Shown: positions 6,455 through 9,605 of the stretch, one piece after another | How positions within the stretch are numbered: position 1 is the first letter of the stretch | Layout of the letters: each line of letters starts with the position of its first letter | From: Lachnospiraceae bacterium | GTDB lineage: Bacteria; Bacillota; Clostridia; Lachnospirales; Lachnospiraceae | Length of the DNA stretch: 9,605 bases | Assembly (NCBI GenBank): GCA_009774585.1 | Contig: VSOA01000142.1 | Coordinates: 1 to 9,605 of the forward strand | Direction of reading: 5' to 3' | Made by a program: the position numbers and the translations under genes | The notes under the pieces: generated by a model | What the model was told of the DNA's origin: nothing | The model's input: only the letters and a program-made list of their open reading frames with translations | Database searches by the model: none

Positions 6455-6478
6455 TAAAAATTTATCGAATTACAATAA

Positions 6479-6503
6479 ATAATTATTATTTTGCAATAAT
6501 TAT
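6479..6503. repeat. AT-rich 9-bp perfect inverted repeat
   Basis: ATAATTATT (6479-6487) and AATAATTAT (6495-6503) are perfect reverse complements around a 7-nt loop. The element sits in the divergent intergenic region, about 25 bp beyond the -35 box of the minus-strand operon. It may be a protein-binding site for either transcription unit, although low complexity makes chance more likely here than elsewhere. Confidence 0.4.
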
Positions 6504-6509
6504 ATAAGA

Positions 6510-6533
6510 GATACAATTCAGGATACATTTCAA
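6510..6533. repeat. Two tandem 12-bp direct repeats
   Basis: GATACAATTCAG (6510-6521) is followed directly by GATACATTTCAA (6522-6533), which agree at 10 of 12 positions. They lie about 170 bp upstream of the aldo-keto reductase start. Tandem half-sites of this kind can be activator-binding sites, but no binding protein is suggested by the sequence itself. Confidence 0.35.
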
Positions 6534-6665
6534 GGGAGTGAAGGTCGTAATACAAAGCAAAAGAAGTTAATGATTTATAAATTCAACATATGCCCGTAGA
6601 CACGCAAAACGGAATGCAGTAAGATGAAAAAGATAGAATTATAATGAAATAAAATAATAGTGGAC

Positions 6666-6694
6666 AGGGAGGTAGAATGTGCAGCGGCACATAG
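6666..6694 (+). other. Shine-Dalgarno and five-codon leader ORF in frame with the aldo-keto reductase
   Basis: AGGGAGG (6666-6672) is followed after 4 nt by ATG at 6677, which opens Met-Cys-Ser-Gly-Thr and then an amber codon TAG at 6692-6694. The same frame continues two codons later into the reductase ATG at 6701. That ATG has no ribosome binding site of its own. Translation of the reductase may depend on ribosomes that terminate at the TAG and reinitiate 6 nt on. Alternatively, the TAG is a recent nonsense change that shortened a longer N-terminus. Confidence 0.5.
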
Positions 6695-6700
6695 TATAAT

Positions 6701-7693
6701 ATGTCATATAAAGCAGAGGAAAAACGTTACGAGAGGATGTCATATAACAGAACAGGTAAGAGCGGATTGAAGCTTCCCACGCTGTCGCTCGGTTTGTGGC
6801 ATAATTTTGGCTCTAATGGGGACTACGAAAATATGAAAGCAATGTGCTTTACGGCTTTTGATATGGGAATCACACACTTTGATTTAGCGAATAATTACGG
6901 ACCGGAGCCGGGAAGCGCCGAGAGAAATTTGGGCAGAATATTTAAAGAGGAAATGTATGCATATCGGGATGAACTGATTCTCAGTACAAAGGCCGGGTAT
7001 GACATGTGGGAAGGTCCTTACGGAAATTATGGAAGCAGGAAATATCTGCTGGCAAGTCTAGATCAAAGCTTAAAAAGAATGGGTGTTGAATACGTGGATA
7101 TTTTCTATCACCACAGGATGGACCCGGAAACACCGCTGGAAGAGACAATGGGAGCCTTGGACAGCGCGGTAAAAAGCGGTAAGGCACTGTATGCCGGTTT
7201 GTCAAATTACGACGGAGAAACAATGAAAAAGGCGTCGGAAATACTGGAGGATTTACATTGTCCATTTATTATCAATCAAAACTGTTATTCTATCTTCGAC
7301 AGAACAATTGAAAAAAACGGGTTGAAGAAAGCGGCAGTTAAAGAGGGGAAGGGCATTATCGCTTTTAGCCCGCTGGCGCAAGGGCTTTTGACAGATCGTT
7401 ATTTGAATGGTATTCCGAAGGACAGCCGTGTTTGTACGGATGGAAGATTTCTTCACGAAAATCAGGTGGCGGACAGAATTGATCAGGTTAAGGCGTTAAA
7501 TGAAATTGCTCGGCAGAGAGGGCAGAGTCTGGCACAGATGGCATTAAGCTGGATTATGAAGGATGGCGATGTGACGAGCGTGCTGATCGGGGCGTCCAGA
7601 CCGCAGCAGATTATTGACAATTGCGGAATCGTAGGTAATGTACATTTCACGGAAGAGGAATTGAATAAAATTGATGAGATTGTAATGAAATGA
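6701..7693 (+). CDS. yghZ: Aldo-keto reductase, YghZ/Gpr type (L-glyceraldehyde 3-phosphate reductase-like)
   Basis: The 330-residue cytosolic protein is an NADPH-type (beta/alpha)8 aldo-keto reductase that follows Escherichia coli YghZ closely. Shared stretches include KSGLKLP, LSLGLWHNFG, ITHFDLANNYGP, STKAGYDMW and RKYLLASLDQSLKRMG. The E. coli enzyme reduces L-glyceraldehyde 3-phosphate and can act on methylglyoxal. The catalytic tetrad is complete: D61, Y66, K97 and H138. Cofactor-binding segments SPLAQGLL (223-230) and GASRPQQI (297-304) are present, and the length is close to the family norm. The start at 6701 fits homologous N-termini, because the KRYERMSYN region aligns with YghZ ERYGQMQYR, yet it has no ribosome binding site, and an amber codon lies between it and a good one. 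A terminator follows directly, so the gene is probably monocistronic. The physiological substrate in this organism is unproven. Confidence 0.92.
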   Translation: MSYKAEEKRYERMSYNRTGKSGLKLPTLSLGLWHNFGSNGDYENMKAMCFTAFDMGITHFDLANNYGPEPGSAERNLGRIFKEEMYAYRDELILSTKAGYDMWEGPYGNYGSRKYLLASLDQSLKRMGVEYVDIFYHHRMDPETPLEETMGALDSAVKSGKALYAGLSNYDGETMKKASEILEDLHCPFIINQNCYSIFDRTIEKNGLKKAAVKEGKGIIAFSPLAQGLLTDRYLNGIPKDSRVCTDGRFLHENQVADRIDQVKALNEIARQRGQSLAQMALSWIMKDGDVTSVLIGASRPQQIIDNCGIVGNVHFTEEELNKIDEIVMK

Positions 7694-7700
7694 TAGTGAG

Positions 7701-7728
7701 TACCCTGCCTTTTACGGCGGGGTATTTT
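7701..7728 (+). terminator. Intrinsic terminator of the aldo-keto reductase gene
   Basis: TACCCTGCC (7701-7709) pairs with GGCGGGGTA (7716-7724) as a 9-bp stem with one G-U pair and a 6-nt loop, followed by TTTT. It begins 7 bp after the stop codon. Confidence 0.82.
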
Positions 7729-7794
7729 GCTGCGAAACAAACAGCGGATTCAGCCGGCGGTTGAATTTTATATGGAAGTTCTTTATTTTGGTTA

Positions 7795-7824
7795 TTGTAT
7801 ACCACAACTATCTCCAATTATACT
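7795..7824 (+). promoter_or_regulatory. Candidate promoter of the HTH-PurM gene
   Basis: TTGTAT at 7795-7800 and TATACT at 7819-7824 are 18 bp apart. The -10 box is good (5/6) and the -35 is weak (3/6). The site lies downstream of the reductase terminator and about 55 bp before the ATG, so the HTH-PurM gene very likely has its own transcript. The palindrome GTATAC overlaps the end of the -35 box. Confidence 0.38.
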
Positions 7825-7878
7825 TTAAAGTGAAATAGATAAACCGTGTCATGCAGATAAAGGTTGTGGAGGAAAACT

Positions 7879-9129
7879 ATGATGGACAGTATCAGAGTCG
7901 GCAACTTTATTATGAACAAAAGAAAAGAAGCGGGGATGACGCAGCAACAGTTAGCGGAGAAGTTAAATATTTCTTTTCAGTCAGTTTCTAAGTGGGAGAC
8001 GGGAAATGCCTATCCGAATGTAGAGATTTTATGCGATTTAGCGACGGCTCTCGGTGTGACCACGGATGAAATCCTTGCGGGAAATGAGAAGTCTGAAGAC
8101 GGTCTTTCATACAGTAAGGCGGGTGTGGATATTGCCTACACGGATACGATTAAGAGAGAGATGGCAAAACATTTAGAATCTGAGGATAAGAGAGTGCTCA
8201 ACAAAATGGGAGCTTTTGCATCCCTCTATGATATTCATTTCCCAACAATGAAGGAGCCGGTGCTTGTCTTAAAATCCGAAGAACCGGGTTCCAAACAGAA
8301 GCTTGCCATGGAATACGGTTACACGGAATCTATCTGCCATGATATGATCAATCATCTTGTGAACGATATTATTGTTATGGGCGCGAAACCGCTTGCGGTT
8401 TTAGATACGATTGTGTGCGGAAATGCAGAGAAAGATACGATTAAGAGTCTTGTCAAAGGGATTGCGGATGCCTGTCGCGAAAATGACTGTGCGCTTGTGG
8501 GCGGAGAGACTTCCATTCAACCACTTGTTGTGGATGCGGGCGTATATGTTCTGACTTCAAGTATTGCGGGAATCGTGGAGAAGAAAGACGTGGTTGACGG
8601 TGCAGCGATTCAGGAAGGTGACGTGGTACTGGCGGTGGCGTCTAACGGACTGCACACTAATGGCTATTCGCTTGTGCGGATGCTGATGGACAAGGCGCCT
8701 CAGATTAAGCTGGATAAAATTGATGGCATGACTTTCATTGAACAGATCATGAAGCCGCATACACCGTATTATAAAGCCGTGAAAGATTTATTTGGACAAG
8801 GTATCTTACACGGTATGGCGCATATTACGGGTGGAGGAATAGAAGGAAATCTGGGAAGAGTGATACAGGAAGGATTGACGGCACAGATTGACTTGTCCAA
8901 AATACGTCTGCTTCCTATTTTTAAATATATCAAGAGCAGCGGAAAGATTAGTGATGAAGAGATGCTGCATACTTTTAACTGCGGCATCGGGATGAATATC
9001 GTAGTGGATCAAAAAGATGCGCCATCAGTTATTCGCCATATCTCAAAGTTCTATGACTGCTATGAGATTGGCAGAATTCGAAGCGGAGAAGAGAGAGTCG
9101 GGTTTGTGAACCGATTGGAGTGGATTTGA
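7879..9129 (+). CDS. XRE-type HTH fused to a PurM-like AIR synthase domain
   Basis: The 416-residue protein joins two domains. Residues about 5-67 form a Cro/CI helix-turn-helix (MTQQQLAEKLNIS, then QSVSKWETGNAYPN, ending in LGVTTDEILAG). From about residue 77 to the end it follows phosphoribosylformylglycinamidine cyclo-ligase (PurM): YSKAGVDI (78-85), D155 and VND (161-163), VGGET (207-211), SNGLHTNGYSLVR (255-267), HITGGG (315-320) and TFNCGIGM (365-372). The usual nucleotide loop TDGVGTK reads SEEPGSK (133-139), so the aspartate is Glu134 and two glycine-loop positions are changed. Thus a ligand-responsive repressor, a moonlighting enzyme, or a divergent AIR synthase are all possible. ATG 7879 was chosen for GGAGG at 6-nt spacing; a TTG at 7864 overlaps that site. 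No other purine genes lie nearby, so it is probably not the main PurM. Confidence 0.88.
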   Translation: MMDSIRVGNFIMNKRKEAGMTQQQLAEKLNISFQSVSKWETGNAYPNVEILCDLATALGVTTDEILAGNEKSEDGLSYSKAGVDIAYTDTIKREMAKHLESEDKRVLNKMGAFASLYDIHFPTMKEPVLVLKSEEPGSKQKLAMEYGYTESICHDMINHLVNDIIVMGAKPLAVLDTIVCGNAEKDTIKSLVKGIADACRENDCALVGGETSIQPLVVDAGVYVLTSSIAGIVEKKDVVDGAAIQEGDVVLAVASNGLHTNGYSLVRMLMDKAPQIKLDKIDGMTFIEQIMKPHTPYYKAVKDLFGQGILHGMAHITGGGIEGNLGRVIQEGLTAQIDLSKIRLLPIFKYIKSSGKISDEEMLHTFNCGIGMNIVVDQKDAPSVIRHISKFYDCYEIGRIRSGEERVGFVNRLEWI

Positions 9130-9172
9130 AAAATATATAACGCGTATTTTAAGAAGATTATTCGAAAATGAG

Positions 9173-9230
9173 AAATCCTTTAAAGCAGACGGCGTATCGT
9201 ATAAGCCGGTGCTTTGAAGGATTTTTATTT
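9173..9230 (+). terminator. Strong intrinsic terminator after the HTH-PurM gene
   Basis: Positions 9173-9187 pair with 9210-9224 as a 15-bp stem with one G-U pair. Inside it, CGGC (9190-9193) pairs with GCCG (9205-9208). The descending arm runs into TTTTTATTTAT. The stem begins 43 bp after the stop codon. Confidence 0.88.
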
Positions 9231-9268
9231 ATGAAAGTTAACGAAAGTGACGGGTACAGGAACGGGCA

Positions 9269-9282
9269 ACTGCACAGGCAGT
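9269..9282 (+). repeat. Small inverted repeat next to the RHH gene promoter
   Basis: ACTGC (9269-9273) and GCAGT (9278-9282) form a 5-bp inverted repeat around ACAG, ending 4 bp before the -35 box at 9287. It is placed where an operator or activator site could act, perhaps for the ribbon-helix-helix protein encoded just downstream. The repeat is short and may be chance. Confidence 0.3.
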
Positions 9283-9286
9283 ACTG

Positions 9287-9315
9287 TTGACGCAAGAATA
9301 CATTTGTATTATAAT
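9287..9315 (+). promoter_or_regulatory. Near-consensus sigma-A promoter of the RHH gene
   Basis: TTGACG (9287-9292) and a perfect TATAAT (9310-9315) are separated by exactly 17 bp. Transcription should start near 9321-9323, about 20 bp before the TTG start at 9344. The -35 hexamer itself reads as an in-frame TTG codon, but it would not be transcribed from this promoter, so it is not the gene's start. Confidence 0.78.
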
Positions 9316-9343
9316 AGTATTCACAAAATGGAGGTACATATTT

Positions 9344-9532
9344 TTGGAAGATAAGAAACTAATTATCCACCCACAGAAATATACAAGTGAATCCAAAGTT
9401 ATTTCTATGCGGCTGCCCATTGACATGCTGGTGGAGATAGACCGAGTTGCCAAGGAGACTGGAAGAACACGTAACGAGATTATGCAGCTTTGTCTTGAAT
9501 TTGCATTGGAAAATATGGTTATAGAAGAGTAA
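9344..9532 (+). CDS. Ribbon-helix-helix (CopG/Arc-like) DNA-binding protein
   Basis: The 62-residue product has the ribbon-helix-helix layout. A short polar arm leads to the strand SKVISMRLP (about 17-25), helix A DMLVEIDRVAKETG (27-40), the turn RTRN (41-44) and helix B EIMQLCLEFALENM (45-58). Such proteins bind DNA as dimers through the paired strands and often act as small repressors or antitoxins. The start is TTG at 9344, preceded by GGAGG (9330-9334) at 9-nt spacing. No in-frame ATG occurs before Met22, which would delete half of the DNA-binding strand. A reading from TTG 9287 would add 19 residues encoded by promoter DNA. No toxin is visible upstream. A partner could lie beyond the right edge, where another reading frame starts 45 bp downstream. 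Confidence 0.8.
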   Translation: MEDKKLIIHPQKYTSESKVISMRLPIDMLVEIDRVAKETGRTRNEIMQLCLEFALENMVIEE

Positions 9533-9577
9533 AAGGCGTTTGTTTTAAAGCGATTTATAGGGAAAAACAGAGGAAAT

Positions 9578-9605
9578 ATGGAGCAGAAGATAAAAAGAGA
9601 AAGTC
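9578..9605 (+). CDS. Possible 5' end of a further gene, cut by the window
   Basis: ATG at 9578 is preceded by AGAGG (9569-9573) at 4-nt spacing and opens MEQKIKRES before the window ends. It lies 45 bp after the RHH gene on the same strand with no terminator between, so it may be the second gene of that operon. With only nine codons the product cannot be identified and the frame itself is uncertain. Confidence 0.35.

Larger units (their letters stand above)
6455..6665. other. Divergent intergenic region between the DUF2975 operon and the aldo-keto reductase
   Basis: This is the gene-free part of the 319-bp gap between the two divergent starts. It is very A+T rich. It contains a 9-bp inverted repeat (6479-6503), two 12-bp direct repeats (6510-6533) and a TATAAT at 6640-6645. 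That TATAAT is the best -10 candidate for the reductase, but its -35 region (near 6617-6622) is poor. Reading frames here are shorter than about 12 codons and none looks genuine. Confidence 0.45.

Noticed and set aside
6695..6700. TATAAT directly before the reductase ATG as a -10 box
   Set aside because: No -35 match lies 16-18 bp upstream, and a start there would place transcription inside the coding sequence.
7864..7878. TTG 7864 as start of the HTH-PurM protein
   Set aside because: That codon lies upstream of and overlaps the ribosome binding site region; ATG 7879 has GGAGG at 6 nt.

Overview
The window looks like chromosome from a low-GC anaerobic Firmicute, most likely a member of the Clostridia close to Lachnospiraceae. 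The grounds are strong AGGAGG-type ribosome binding sites, A+T-rich intergenic DNA, sigma-A-type promoters, U-tract terminators, and the families present: an Rpn nuclease with a GKAE tail, a DUF2975/Cro-type HTH/DUF4173 operon, and a small ribbon-helix-helix protein. No rRNA, tRNA, CRISPR array or insertion sequence was seen.

Layout. Positions 1-591 hold no convincing gene, only a promoter/hairpin and fragments of hydrophobic reading frames. Next, on the + strand, come an Rpn-family PD-(D/E)XK nuclease (592-1674) with six 12-bp repeats, a long hairpin ending in seven T, an unrecognised polytopic membrane protein (1841-3223) and a membrane-anchored bacterial SH3 protein (3283-3855). The last two form a likely two-gene envelope operon. 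A hairpin at 3874-3915 separates these genes from a convergent minus-strand operon. In transcription order that operon is a DUF2975 membrane protein (6381-5935), a small Cro/CI-type HTH regulator (5875-5615) and a large DUF4173 membrane protein (5556-3946). Its promoter lies in a perfect 11-bp inverted repeat that is probably the regulator's operator.

The right half is on the + strand. It holds a YghZ/Gpr-like aldo-keto reductase (6701-7693) with its own terminator, and a protein fusing an XRE-type HTH to a PurM-like AIR synthase domain (7879-9129), also followed by a strong terminator. A TTG-initiated ribbon-helix-helix protein (9344-9532) follows behind a near-consensus promoter, and then the first codons of a possible gene running off the right edge.

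How the parts fit. The segment appears to be a set of independent small transcription units rather than one pathway. The most unusual item is the HTH-PurM fusion. Its AIR synthase body is largely intact, but the usual glycine-rich nucleotide loop (TDGVGTK) reads SEEPGSK, which suggests a ligand-sensing regulator or an enzyme with altered chemistry rather than the housekeeping purine enzyme. Other points of interest are an in-frame amber codon that cuts the aldo-keto reductase off from its only good Shine-Dalgarno sequence, the operator/promoter overlap of the DUF2975 operon, and the unknown membrane protein paired with an SH3 anchor protein.

All family assignments come from reading motifs by eye and from memory of the families. 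No database search was run.
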